Below the pieces are notes generated by a model. It made no database searches. It was not told the origin of the DNA and saw only the letters and a program-made list of their open reading frames with translations. Below are positions 1-8,875 of a stretch of DNA of 64,000 nucleotides, in pieces. Where the stretch lies: contig NZ_CP029495.1 in the NCBI RefSeq assembly GCF_003325475.1, positions 2,914,001 to 2,978,000 of the forward strand. The letters run 5' to 3'. This stretch comes from Chromobacterium phragmitis. GTDB lineage: Bacteria; Pseudomonadota; Gammaproteobacteria; Burkholderiales; Chromobacteriaceae. Each line of letters starts with the position of its first letter. Position 1 is the first letter of the stretch. Made by a program: the position numbers and the translations under genes.

Positions 1-719
1 CGCTGGGCGGCGGCATCGCGGTGCAGCACCGGATGGCCTACCAGGGAGAGTATTTCGTCGAGCGTTACGGCGCGGCGGCGGCCGAGGCGACGCCGCCCAT
101 CGCCCGCATGCTGGACAAGGGCTTGAAGGTGTCGGCCGGCACCGACGCCACCCGCGTCGCCTCCTACAATCCCTGGGTGTCGCTGGCCTGGATGATCACC
201 GGCAAGACTGTCGGCGGCCTGCGGCTCTACCCGCAGCGCAATTGCCTAGACCGCGAAACCGCGCTGCGGATGTGGACCGAGAACGTGGCCTGGTTCACCA
301 ACGAGGAGGGCGGGCGCGGCCGCATCGAAGTGGGCCAGCTGGCGGATCTGGTCGTGCCGGACCGGGATTTCTTTTCCTGCCCGGAGGACGACATCTCTTT
401 CCTGGTGTCCGAGCTGACCATGGTGGGCGGCCGCGTCGTCTATGCTGCGGGCGGCTTCGCCGAGCTGGACGACAATGCGCTGCCGCCGGCGATGCCGGAT
501 TGGTCGCCGGCGCGGACCTTCAAGGGCTACGCCGCCTGGGGCGATCCGCAAGGCGCCGGCCGCCATTCGCTGCATCGCCAGGCCGCCGCCGCTTGCGGCT
601 GCGCCAGCGCCTGCGGCCTGCACGGCCACCAGCATGCGCGGGCCTGGGGCGCGGAGCTGCCGGTATCGGACGCCAAGGGCTTTTTCGGCGCTTTGGGCTG
701 CTCCTGCTGGGCGGTGTGA
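1..719 (+). CDS. amidohydrolase family protein, 3' part
   Basis: This is the C-terminal part of a metal-dependent amidohydrolase; the gene begins before the window and the frame is open from base 3. The segment SAGTDATRVASYNPW, with an Asp in a Gly-Thr-Asp context, followed by an SLAWMITGKTVGG helix, matches the last metal-ligand region of the YtcJ-like amidohydrolase_3 group. A closing composite beta domain (QLADLVVPDRDFF, then VGGRVVYAAGG) is also typical. The last 50 or so residues are rich in Cys and His (CGCASACGLHGHQHA, ending GALGCSCWAV), which could bind metal. The substrate cannot be told from this fragment. Confidence 0.75.
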   Translation, partial: LGGGIAVQHRMAYQGEYFVERYGAAAAEATPPIARMLDKGLKVSAGTDATRVASYNPWVSLAWMITGKTVGGLRLYPQRNCLDRETALRMWTENVAWFTNEEGGRGRIEVGQLADLVVPDRDFFSCPEDDISFLVSELTMVGGRVVYAAGGFAELDDNALPPAMPDWSPARTFKGYAAWGDPQGAGRHSLHRQAAAACGCASACGLHGHQHARAWGAELPVSDAKGFFGALGCSCWAV

Positions 720-836
720 GTCTGCGCCGGCGCGGGCGGGAAAACGCGCCGGCGAGCTTGCTTCACGTTAAGGTTTCGATCCGGGCATTTCGTGTAGAAT
801 GGCCGCATCGTTAACCCTTTGATGGATGAGTCAAAG

Positions 837-2084
837 ATGTTCGCTGCTGACCAGACGATCGCCAAATTCGACCCCGAACTCGCCGCCGCCATTGCCGCGG
901 AATGCCAACGCCAGGAAGATCACATCGAGCTGATCGCCTCGGAAAACTACACCAGCCCGGCCGTCATGGAAGCCCAAGGCTCCCAGCTGACCAACAAGTA
1001 TGCCGAAGGCTACCCGGGCAAGCGCTTCTACGGCGGTTGCGAGCACGTCGACGTCGTCGAGCAACTGGCCATCGACCGCGTCAAGCAGCTGTTCGGCGCC
1101 GAATACGCCAACGTCCAGCCGCACTCCGGCTCCCAGGCCAACCAGGCGGTGTACTTCTCCATCCTGAAGCCGGGCGACACCGTGATGGGCATGAACCTGG
1201 GCCACGGCGGCCACCTGACCCACGGCTCTCCGGCCAATCTGTCCGGCAAGATGTTCAACATCGTCGCCTACGGCCTGAACGACAAGGAAGAAATCGACTA
1301 CGACGACATGGAGCGCGTGGCGATGGAAACCAAGCCGAAGCTGATCATCGGCGGCGCGTCCGCCTACGCCTTGCGCTTCGACTTCGAGCGCATGGGCCAG
1401 ATCGCCAAGAAGGTCGGCGCTTACTTCATGGTCGACATGGCTCACTATGCCGGCCTGGTGGCCGCGGGCCTGTACCCGAACCCGGTGCCGCACGCCGACT
1501 TCGTGACCTCCACCACCCACAAGACCCTGCGCGGCCCGCGCGGCGGCATCATCCTGGCCAAGGCGGAGTTCGAGAAGAGCATCAACAGCAATGTGTTCCC
1601 GACGCTGCAAGGCGGCCCGCTGGAGCACGTGATCGCCGCCAAGGCCGTCGCCTTCAAGGAAGCGCTGCAGCCGGAATTCAAGGCGTATCAGGAACAAGTG
1701 ATCAAGAACGCCGCCATCATGGCCAAGACCCTGGCCGAGCGCGGCCTGCGCATCGTGTCCGGCCGCACCGAGAGCCACGTGTTCCTGGTCGACCTGCGCG
1801 CCAAGGGCCTGACCGGCAAGCAAGCCGACGCGTTGCTGGGCCGCGCCCACATCACCGTCAACAAGAACGCGATTCCGAACGATCCGGAAACCCCGTTCGT
1901 CACCTCCGGCATCCGCATCGGCTCCCCGGCCATCACCACCCGCGGCTTCAAGGAAGCCGAGGCCATCGAAGTGGCCAATCTGGTCGCCGACGTGCTGGAC
2001 AACCCGAACGACGACGCGTTGATCGCTCGCGTCGCCGAGAAGGCCACCGCGCTGTGCCATCGCTTCCCGGTGTACGCCAAGTAA
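837..2084 (+). CDS. glyA: serine hydroxymethyltransferase
   Basis: This PLP enzyme interconverts serine and glycine with tetrahydrofolate and is the main source of one-carbon units. The protein is 415 residues, the usual bacterial length. The Schiff-base lysine lies in TSTTHKTLRGPRGG, about K229. The folate and PLP regions LIASENYTS (residues 32-40) and KYAEGYPGKRFYGG (about 54-67) are intact. I chose the ATG at 837, which has a GGATGAG-type ribosome site; a TTG at 819 in frame would add six unlikely residues. A hairpin terminator follows. Confidence 0.97.
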   Translation: MFAADQTIAKFDPELAAAIAAECQRQEDHIELIASENYTSPAVMEAQGSQLTNKYAEGYPGKRFYGGCEHVDVVEQLAIDRVKQLFGAEYANVQPHSGSQANQAVYFSILKPGDTVMGMNLGHGGHLTHGSPANLSGKMFNIVAYGLNDKEEIDYDDMERVAMETKPKLIIGGASAYALRFDFERMGQIAKKVGAYFMVDMAHYAGLVAAGLYPNPVPHADFVTSTTHKTLRGPRGGIILAKAEFEKSINSNVFPTLQGGPLEHVIAAKAVAFKEALQPEFKAYQEQVIKNAAIMAKTLAERGLRIVSGRTESHVFLVDLRAKGLTGKQADALLGRAHITVNKNAIPNDPETPFVTSGIRIGSPAITTRGFKEAEAIEVANLVADVLDNPNDDALIARVAEKATALCHRFPVYAK

Positions 2085-2107
2085 TCAAACCGGTTCGCCG
2101 GATGCAG

Positions 2108-2136
2108 AAAAGCCGCCCTTGGGGGCGGCTTTTTGT
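2108..2136 (+). terminator. intrinsic terminator of glyA
   Basis: An 8-base stem (AGCCGCCC pairing with GGGCGGCT) with a short loop is preceded by A residues and followed by a run of five T. It lies about 25 bases after the glyA stop, so glyA appears to be transcribed alone. Confidence 0.85.
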
Positions 2137-2228
2137 TGGCGACGGCCCATATGCGGATGGCGGCCGGCGGTGCGGGCGGGCGGCATTGCTGATAACATCC
2201 AACTATTGCAACCCACAGGATTATTGTC

Positions 2229-2687
2229 ATGAAATGCGCGTTCTGCGGCAACCCGGACACCCAGGTGATCGATTCCCGCGTCAGCGAGGACGGCAGCAGC
2301 ATCCGCCGCCGCCGGCGCTGTCCCGTCTGCGACAAGCGTTTCACGACCTTCGAAACCGCCGACGTGCGCATGCCGCAGGTGGTGAAAGCGGCCGGACACC
2401 GCTCCGAGTTCGACATCGAGAAGGTGCGCACCAGCTTTTTGCGCGCGCTGCACAAGCGGCCGGTGTCCACCACCCTGGTGGACGAGGCGATAGACCGCAT
2501 CTGCCACAAGCTGCTGCAGCTGGGCGAGCGCGAGGTGAGCAGCCGGCAGATCGGCGAGATGGTGATGAACGAGCTGGCGCGGCTGGACAAGGTGGCCTAT
2601 GTCCGCTTTGCCTCGGTTTACCGCAGTTTTCAGGATATTTCCGAATTCACCGACGCGATCAAGGAAATCCAGAAGTCCTCGCATTGA
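2229..2687 (+). CDS. nrdR: transcriptional repressor NrdR
   Basis: NrdR represses ribonucleotide reductase genes in response to ATP and dATP levels. The 152-residue protein has the N-terminal zinc ribbon with C3, C6, C31 and C34 and the basic stretch SIRRRRR between the two pairs. The ATP-cone domain follows (about residues 49-139). Length and order match the family. It stands upstream of ribD as in many proteobacteria, but two acetyltransferase genes lie in between here. Confidence 0.96.
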   Translation: MKCAFCGNPDTQVIDSRVSEDGSSIRRRRRCPVCDKRFTTFETADVRMPQVVKAAGHRSEFDIEKVRTSFLRALHKRPVSTTLVDEAIDRICHKLLQLGEREVSSRQIGEMVMNELARLDKVAYVRFASVYRSFQDISEFTDAIKEIQKSSH

Positions 2688-2743
2688 CAGTTCGTTGGCC
2701 GCTTGATTAATTTTGGCAATTTAATTGTCATTTTCGAAACGCC

Positions 2744-3292
2744 ATGACCGCTATCGCCCAGACACGCATTGCCCTGCTGCCGCCCGACGTCATCCACGCC
2801 GAGCGGCTGTTCGCATTGATAGACGAAAGCCGCGAGACGCTGCGCGCCTGGCTGCCCTGGGTGGACGCCACCCTCAGCGCGGAGGACAGCCGGCAGTTCC
2901 TGGCCGGCGTCGCGGAAGGCGCGCGCAGCGGATCGGCCTGCGCATCCTGGCTGGTCGCGCTGGATGGCGAACTGGCCGGCTGCATCGATATCCACGGCAT
3001 CAGCAAGCTGCACCGATCGGGCTTCCTGGGCTATTGGCTGGCGGACCGTTTCGTCGGCAAGGGCGTGATGGGCGAGGCGGCGGCGCAGGCTTTGGATGCG
3101 GGTTTCGGCGCGCTGGAGTTGAACCGGATCGCCATTCTGGCGGGGATGGAGAATGCCCGCAGCCGCGCGCTGGCCGAGCGCCTGGGATTCGTCCGCGAGG
3201 GCGCGCAGCGCGAGGGGCTCCATCTGCATGGCCGGTATCATGACGCCTGCCAGTACAGCATGCTGGCCGGCGAGTGGCGGGCGCGGCGATGA
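2744..3292 (+). CDS. GNAT family N-acetyltransferase (RimJ/RimL type)
   Basis: This 182-residue protein belongs to the acetyl-CoA-dependent GNAT group related to the ribosomal protein acetyltransferases RimJ and RimL. It shows an N-terminal ALIDESRETLRAWLPWVD region, the central GYWLADRFVGKGVMGEA segment that contacts CoA, and the late NARSRALAERLGFVREG motif. The next gene starts at an ATGA overlap and encodes a clear paralogue. The acceptor substrate is unknown. Confidence 0.85.
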   Translation: MTAIAQTRIALLPPDVIHAERLFALIDESRETLRAWLPWVDATLSAEDSRQFLAGVAEGARSGSACASWLVALDGELAGCIDIHGISKLHRSGFLGYWLADRFVGKGVMGEAAAQALDAGFGALELNRIAILAGMENARSRALAERLGFVREGAQREGLHLHGRYHDACQYSMLAGEWRARR

Positions 3293-3822
3293 GCGTGGTG
3301 GAGATCCGCCCGCCCGATCCGGCGGGCGACGCCGAGCGGATTTATGCGCTGATCGACCGCTACCGCGCCACGCTGTCGCAATGGATGGCCGGCATCGTCA
3401 GGCCTCAGTCGGCGGCGGAGACGGAGGCCTTTCTCCGGCTGCAGGCCGAGGGCAACGACGAAGGCCGTAGCGCGCATCGGGTGATTCTGGCGGATGGCGA
3501 AATCGCCGGCATCTGTTCGCTGCACGGCATCAGCGCCGTACACCGCTATGCCCGCCTCGGCTACTGGCTGGCCGACAGCCACGTCGGCCGGGGCGTGATG
3601 TCGCAGGCGTTGGCGTTGCTGTTGCGCCACGCCTTCGAGGATCTGGGCCTGCACCGGCTGGAACTGGGCTGCGCGCCGGAGAACCTGCGCAGCTGCCGCG
3701 TCGCCGAACGGCTGGGCTTCCGGCTGGAGGGCGAACTGCGCGACGCGCAGTTTCTGGGCGGCCGTTTCTGGAATATGCGTTGTTACGGCCTGCTGGCCGA
3801 TGAGTGGAAGAATCGAACATGA
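3289..3822 (+). CDS. GNAT family N-acetyltransferase (RimJ/RimL type), paralogue
   Basis: This 177-residue GNAT protein is collinear with the preceding one: ALIDRYRATLSQWM, GYWLADSHVGRGVMSQA and NLRSCRVAERLGFRLEG match its neighbour's motifs. The pair looks like an old tandem duplication. I chose the ATG at 3289, which overlaps the previous stop as ATGA; a GTG at 3274 would extend it five residues. Its own stop overlaps the ribD start in the same manner, so the three genes are translationally coupled. Confidence 0.84.
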   Translation: MSVVEIRPPDPAGDAERIYALIDRYRATLSQWMAGIVRPQSAAETEAFLRLQAEGNDEGRSAHRVILADGEIAGICSLHGISAVHRYARLGYWLADSHVGRGVMSQALALLLRHAFEDLGLHRLELGCAPENLRSCRVAERLGFRLEGELRDAQFLGGRFWNMRCYGLLADEWKNRT

Positions 3823-4925
3823 CGGACTACCGCGCCGACGACTACCTGTACATGCAGCGCGCGCTGCGCCTGGCCGAGGGGGCGACGCGGCGGGCCGCGC
3901 CGAATCCCGGCGTCGGCTGCGTGCTGGTGAGAGGCGGCGCGGTGATCGGCGAGGGCGCGACGCTGGCGGTGGGAGGCGACCACGCCGAGATCCAGGCGAT
4001 CAAGGACTGCCTGGCGCGCGGCCAAAGCCCGCGCGGCGCCACCGCTTACGTGACGCTGGAGCCGTGCAGCCACCACGGCCGCACGCCGCCGTGCGCGGAG
4101 CGGTTGATCAAGGAGGGCGTCGCGCGGGTGGTGGCGGCGATGGTGGACCCCTATCATGAAGTGGCGGGGCGCGGCATCGACAGGCTGCGCGCGGCCGGCG
4201 TCGAGGCGTCGGCGGGCTTGATGGAGGCCGAGGCTCGCCGCGTCCACCGCGGCTTCCTGTCGCGCGTCGAGCGCGGCCGGCCGTGGGTGACGCTGAAGGC
4301 GGCCGCCACGCTGGACGGCAAGACCGCGCTCTTGAACGGCAGCAGCAAATGGATCACCGGGCCGCAGGCGCGGCTGGACGTGCAGCGGCTGCGCGCCGCG
4401 CATTGCGCGATCCTCACCGGCAGCGGCACCGTGCTGGCGGACGATCCGCAGCTGACGGTGCGCGAATTGCCCATCGCGGTCCAACCATGGCGGGTCGTGC
4501 TGGACGGCGAGCTGCGAACGGACCCGGCCGCCCGCGTTTATCAGGACGGACGCGCGTTGCTGGCTGCCTGCGCGATGGACGCGGGCAAGCTGGCGGCCTT
4601 CGGCGCGCGCGGAGTGGAGACGCTGGCGCTGGCTCGCCGCGACGGCAAGGCGGATCTGGCCGATCTGCTGGCGCAACTGGCCGGGCGCGGCATCAATGAA
4701 TTGATGGTGGAGGCCGGCGCTGGACTGAACGGCGCGATGCTGCGCGCAGGGCTGGTGGACGAGATCGTCCTCTATCTCGCGCCGTCGCTGGCGGGCGACG
4801 CGGCGAGGGGACTGTTCGCCTGGCCGGCGCTGACCGACCTGGCCGACAAGGTCGCGCTGGACATCGTCGACGCCGGCAAGGTGGGCGCCGATCTGAAGCT
4901 GGTGCTGCGTCCGCGCGGCGCGTAG
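3819..4925 (+). CDS. ribD: riboflavin biosynthesis bifunctional deaminase/reductase
   Basis: RibD carries out the second and third steps of the pyrimidine branch of riboflavin synthesis: deamination of the pyrimidinone and reduction of the ribose side chain. The 368-residue protein has an N-terminal deaminase with the zinc ligands H55 (in DHAEIQ, with E57 as proton shuttle), C83 (LEPCSHHGRTPPC) and C92. A C-terminal reductase domain starts near residue 150. The ATG at 3819 overlaps the stop of the upstream acetyltransferase, so coupling fixes this start. Confidence 0.95.
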   Translation: MTDYRADDYLYMQRALRLAEGATRRAAPNPGVGCVLVRGGAVIGEGATLAVGGDHAEIQAIKDCLARGQSPRGATAYVTLEPCSHHGRTPPCAERLIKEGVARVVAAMVDPYHEVAGRGIDRLRAAGVEASAGLMEAEARRVHRGFLSRVERGRPWVTLKAAATLDGKTALLNGSSKWITGPQARLDVQRLRAAHCAILTGSGTVLADDPQLTVRELPIAVQPWRVVLDGELRTDPAARVYQDGRALLAACAMDAGKLAAFGARGVETLALARRDGKADLADLLAQLAGRGINELMVEAGAGLNGAMLRAGLVDEIVLYLAPSLAGDAARGLFAWPALTDLADKVALDIVDAGKVGADLKLVLRPRGA

Positions 4926-5024
4926 CGCCAGCCGGTACTCTCCTGGGCCGCGGCTGCGTTATCGCTATCTGAGGCGGATCGGTTCCGCCGAAATGGAGGC
5001 GGCTATGGCAGGGAGGCGTGCAGC

Positions 5025-5663
5025 ATGAGCCACCGAGAAGCGATGGTGGATGCGTATCTGAAGCTGATCGGCCGGCTAGGCGCGACGGAGAGGGTGCGGG
5101 AGGCGCGGCGGGCGATGTTGCTGCGACTGCTGGCCAGCCTGGCTGACGCGAAGCGCACCGCAGAAGACTACCACGCCCGAGTGGACGCCTTCGTCTCCGG
5201 CTGCCCGCCGGAGGATAGGGTGCTGGCGATTACCTGCGTGCGCGAGTTCTATTATTTCTGGTTGGACGACATGAAAAAAATGGTGGAGATGACCGCGCGC
5301 GCCGGTTTTTCCACCGAGAATCCCTCCTTTCCCTGGCATGAAACGATGGACGCCTTGCTGGATGCGATGCAGGTGGCGGCGTTCGACCGTTTCCCTCCCT
5401 CGCTGGCGCTGTATCTGGGCAAATCGTTCGAGGACGGCGCCGACGAGGACGACATCCAGCAACGCGAGCGGCTCTTGAAGGCGCTTCTGTATCTGCTTGA
5501 TCCCCATCCGCCGACTTCCAAGCATTACCGGATGGCGGTGGACGCTTTGCTGCAGCATTTGCCGGACGCGGCCGCCAGGCAGCGCCTGCTGGCGTTGGTG
5601 CGCGAGTATTTCGGCTACTGGCAATCCTTTCCCTTCTCCCATCATCGCAAGAGTTCGCCGTAG
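5025..5663 (+). CDS. hypothetical protein, 212 residues
   Basis: I do not recognise this protein. A good ribosome site (GGGAGGCG) precedes the ATG. The sequence is predicted largely helical and soluble, with many Arg, Leu and Ala residues, no signal peptide and no membrane segment. Aromatic clusters EFYYFWLDDM and REYFGYWQSFPFSHH stand out, the second at the C-terminus. There is an acidic patch FEDGADEDD in the middle. It stands alone between ribD and the carboxypeptidase and has no operon partner that hints at function. Confidence 0.7.
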   Translation: MSHREAMVDAYLKLIGRLGATERVREARRAMLLRLLASLADAKRTAEDYHARVDAFVSGCPPEDRVLAITCVREFYYFWLDDMKKMVEMTARAGFSTENPSFPWHETMDALLDAMQVAAFDRFPPSLALYLGKSFEDGADEDDIQQRERLLKALLYLLDPHPPTSKHYRMAVDALLQHLPDAAARQRLLALVREYFGYWQSFPFSHHRKSSP

Positions 5664-5800
5664 CGAAAAATCGATGAGAGATACTCATTGATAATGGCTG
5701 GCGGCTATGCCTGAGAATGGCGTGATTTTAAGGAAATCCATGCGGTTGACGGGATAGAAAACCGATGTGAACATGCATTTTCTACACAAGGGAGAATGTC

Positions 5801-7288
5801 ATGGGAAATCAGACGGCCTATCAGAGCCTGACCCGAACCTTTCAGAAACTGCACCATTTTGCCCATTTGGGCGCCATCGCCAGCTGGGACCAGGCGGCGA
5901 TGATGCCGTCCAAGGGCAATGACGCGCGCGCCGCCGCCCAGGCCGAGTTGCAGGTGCTGATGCACCAACTGATCACCGCGCCGGAACTGGAGCGGCAGCT
6001 GCGGGAGGCGGAGCAGGAGGCGCTGGATGCCTTCCAGCGCGCCAACTTGCGAGAAATGCGCAGGGAGTGGGCATCGGCCAACTTGCTGCCGGCCGAGCTG
6101 GTGGAGGCCAAGACGCTGGCGGCGGCCCGCTGCGAGCACGCCTGGCGGGACCAGCGCAAGAACAACGACTGGCAGGGTTTTCTGCCCAATTTCCGCGAGG
6201 TGCTGCGGCTGGCGCGGCAAGAGGCGGCGCTGCTGGCGGAGGCCTGCGGCGGCAGCCGCTACGACGCCTTGCTGGACAAGTACGAGCCGGGGATGAAGAG
6301 CGCCGACATCGCGCGCATCTTCGACGACGTCAAATCCTGGCTGCCGGGCCTGATCGAGGCCGTTCGCGCCAAGCAGGCCGCCGAGGCCGTGATCGCGCCG
6401 AGCGGGCCATTCCCGGTCGAGCGGCAGCGCGAGCTGGGGCTGGAGGCGATGAAGCTGCTGGGTTTTGATTTTGACGGCGGCAGGCTGGACGTCAGCACCC
6501 ATCCGTTCTGCGGCGGCGTGCCGGAAGATGTGCGCATCACCACCCGCTACCGCGGCGACGATTTCGCGCAAAGCCTGATGGGCATCATCCATGAAACCGG
6601 CCATGCCCGCTATGAACAAGGCTTGCCGCGCGACATGGTGTCGCAGCCGGCGGGGCGCGCCCGCTCGATGGGCATACACGAGAGCCAGAGCCTGTCGTTC
6701 GAAATGCAGCTGGGGCGCAGCCGCGGCTTTCTGCAGTTGCTGGCGCCGATGCTGCGCCGCCATTTCGGCGATCAGCCGGCCTTCGACGCCGACAATCTGG
6801 CCAAGTTGTTCACGCGGGTGGCGCCGGGCTATATCCGGGTCGACGCCGACGAGCTGTGCTATCCGGCGCACGTGATCCTGCGTTTCGAGATCGAGCGCGC
6901 GCTGATCAATGGCGAGATCGAGGCCGAGGATGTGCCGGCGCTGTGGGACGAGAAGATGATGGCTTATCTGGGCGTCGATACCCGCGGCAATTACCGCGAC
7001 GGCTGCCTGCAGGACATCCACTGGACCGATACCTTCGGCTACTTTCCCAGCTACACGCTGGGGGCGATGTACGCCGCGCAGTATTTCGCGGCGATGCGGC
7101 GGGCGATGCCTGGCCTGGATGCCGGGATAGGCCGCGGCGAGCTGGAGCCGGTGTTCGGCTGGCTGCGCGAGAACATCTGGAGCCAGGGCAGCCTGTGGCG
7201 CACGGATGAGCTGGTGAGCCGCGCCACCGGCGAGGCATTGAATCCCGCCCATTACCGCGCGCATCTGGAGGCGCGCTATCTGGGCTAG
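5801..7288 (+). CDS. M32 family metallocarboxypeptidase (Taq type)
   Basis: This cytoplasmic zinc enzyme removes C-terminal residues from peptides. The 495-residue protein has the HEXXH signature as H264-E-T-G-H268 and the downstream GIHESQS motif whose Glu (about 294) is the third zinc ligand. Length and helical composition match thermostable carboxypeptidase 1. There is no signal peptide. The ATG at 5801 follows GGGAG at a normal distance. Confidence 0.95.
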   Translation: MGNQTAYQSLTRTFQKLHHFAHLGAIASWDQAAMMPSKGNDARAAAQAELQVLMHQLITAPELERQLREAEQEALDAFQRANLREMRREWASANLLPAELVEAKTLAAARCEHAWRDQRKNNDWQGFLPNFREVLRLARQEAALLAEACGGSRYDALLDKYEPGMKSADIARIFDDVKSWLPGLIEAVRAKQAAEAVIAPSGPFPVERQRELGLEAMKLLGFDFDGGRLDVSTHPFCGGVPEDVRITTRYRGDDFAQSLMGIIHETGHARYEQGLPRDMVSQPAGRARSMGIHESQSLSFEMQLGRSRGFLQLLAPMLRRHFGDQPAFDADNLAKLFTRVAPGYIRVDADELCYPAHVILRFEIERALINGEIEAEDVPALWDEKMMAYLGVDTRGNYRDGCLQDIHWTDTFGYFPSYTLGAMYAAQYFAAMRRAMPGLDAGIGRGELEPVFGWLRENIWSQGSLWRTDELVSRATGEALNPAHYRAHLEARYLG

Positions 7289-7318
7289 CGGCCGGGGGCC
7301 GGTTTTTTGCCGGCCCGT

Positions 7319-8197
7319 TCAGCTTTTCCGCAGCAGGAAGCGTTCGGCTTCGGCCGCCATCTGTTCCGGTTTTTCCCACTGCAGCATGTGGCCGGCGCCG
7401 GCTATCGTCTCCTCGCTGAGCTGGGCGAAGCAGGCGCGGCGCTCATCCAGCGTGGCCAGCACGCCGCTGACCACGGGATGGTCGAAGGGGTGCTCGCCCA
7501 ACAGCCACAGCACCGGCGCGGAGATGCGCCGCCAGCAAGCCATCGCTTCCTCCAGCCGGTACAGCACGGGATTGACCATTTTGTGGCGCGGGTCGGCGCG
7601 GTAGACCAGGCCGCCATCCACCGGACGGGTCAGCGCGGCCGCCAGCCAGCGCGCCCGCTCCGGCGTCAGCAGCGGGTTGCGCGCGAGCAGCCTGTCCGCG
7701 GGTTGCTCCAGGCTCGCCATCGTGTCGAAGCGGATGTCCTGGGCGCTTTCGCGCAGCCAGCGGCCGTAGCGGCCGGGCGCTTCGGCGGGGCGGGTGGGAT
7801 TGAGGCCGAAGCCTTCGGCCAGCACCAGCTTTTCGATTCTTTCCGGACGGACGCCGGCGTAGATGCCGGCGATCATCGCGCCCATGCTGTGGCCCAGCAG
7901 CTTCACCGGGCGGTTGGGCGACAGCTGTCGCAGCAGATCGTCCAGATCGGCCAGGTAATCCGGGAAGTAGTAGCCGCCATCGTTCCATTGGCTGTCGCCG
8001 AAGCCCCGCCAGTCAGGCGCCGCCACCTGCCATTCGCCGGCGAGCGCGTCGATCATGAATTGAAAGGTGGCCGAGCTGTCCATCCAGCCGTGCAGCAACA
8101 CCAGCAACGGCGCGTCTTCCGGCCCCCAGCGGCGGAGGTGATAGCGGCGATGGTTGACGGTCAGGTATTGGCTGCGGCTGTTCAGGCGAGGGCTCAT
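7319..8197 (-). CDS. alpha/beta hydrolase
   Basis: This is a 292-residue serine hydrolase of the alpha/beta fold. The oxyanion motif LLHGWMDSS lies near residue 35, the nucleophile elbow GHSMG places Ser at 104, and the C-terminal GAGHMLQWEKPEQ supplies the histidine. No signal peptide is present. It resembles general epoxide hydrolase, esterase and haloalkane-type proteins, and the substrate cannot be predicted. It converges on the carboxypeptidase gene. Confidence 0.85.
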   Translation of the reverse strand: MSPRLNSRSQYLTVNHRRYHLRRWGPEDAPLLVLLHGWMDSSATFQFMIDALAGEWQVAAPDWRGFGDSQWNDGGYYFPDYLADLDDLLRQLSPNRPVKLLGHSMGAMIAGIYAGVRPERIEKLVLAEGFGLNPTRPAEAPGRYGRWLRESAQDIRFDTMASLEQPADRLLARNPLLTPERARWLAAALTRPVDGGLVYRADPRHKMVNPVLYRLEEAMACWRRISAPVLWLLGEHPFDHPVVSGVLATLDERRACFAQLSEETIAGAGHMLQWEKPEQMAAEAERFLLRKS

Positions 8198-8323
8198 GGC
8201 GGAGGGCGCGGGATTAGGGGGAACAGACAGTGTAACCGCAGCCGCGCGGCATAGACAGTCCGTTCGCGCGCGGGCCGGCGACAGGCCGGCCCGGAAGGGA
8301 GTCTGGCGTTTGGTCCGCCGTTT

Positions 8324-8851
8324 TTACATGTAGCGCAGGTCGAACTGCGCCAGGCCGTTCGCGCTGCCCGGCAGGATGCCGCCCGGCTGTCCGGGCGCGG
8401 CGGCGGCGCGCGTGGATTCGTACATCGCGTTGAAGCGCAGGCTGTTGCTGCCGTTGGTCAGCCCCACCAGCGGCGAGTATTCTCCCAAGGCGATGTCAGT
8501 GCCGCTGGGCGATTGCAGCCGGATGCCGATGCCGGCGGCGCTGCCGGTGATGGCCATCAGTTGGCGGTTTTCGTTGTCTTGCGGCCCGGTGAAGCGCACC
8601 GCCACCGTGGTCATGGTGTCGATCGAGCATTCGGTCAGGCGGATGTCGAAGGGCACCGCCTGCGAGCGGTCGCCTATCTTCTTGAAGCGCTGGCTGGACA
8701 CCAGGCCCAGTCCAACTTCCAGGCGTTGGGAATTGGGGTCCAGGCCGCAGGCGCTGGTGACCAGTTCGCCGTACACGTCCAGGCGGCCGTCGCCGGCATG
8801 GGCCAGCGGCGCGGCGATGGCCAGGGCGATCAGGATGGCGCTGAGTTTCAT
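8324..8851 (-). CDS. fimbrial subunit (minor pilin)
   Basis: This is a secreted type 1-like pilin of 175 residues. A signal peptide (to about LAHA-GDG) is followed by DVYGELVTSACGL, the family start with the first Cys of the single disulfide. The second Cys is in TECSID. It ends AQFDLRYM, the terminal strand motif used in chaperone recognition. It is clearly paralogous to the pilin at 13392. I used the ATG at 8851, which has GGAAG upstream. As the last gene of the operon it may be a minor subunit or an anchor or termination subunit. Confidence 0.85.
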   Translation of the reverse strand: MKLSAILIALAIAAPLAHAGDGRLDVYGELVTSACGLDPNSQRLEVGLGLVSSQRFKKIGDRSQAVPFDIRLTECSIDTMTTVAVRFTGPQDNENRQLMAITGSAAGIGIRLQSPSGTDIALGEYSPLVGLTNGSNSLRFNAMYESTRAAAAPGQPGGILPGSANGLAQFDLRYM

Positions 8852-8875
8852 GTGATTTTCTTCCATTTCAAGCCG

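Noticed and set aside
7296..7316. GGGCCGG...CCGGCCC hairpin between convergent genes
   Set aside because: The T run is in the loop rather than after the stem, so it is not a normal intrinsic terminator.
8272..8294. CGGGCCGG...CCGGCCCG hairpin after the last fimbrial gene as a terminator
   Set aside because: The stem is good but no T tract follows on the minus strand, so termination cannot be claimed.
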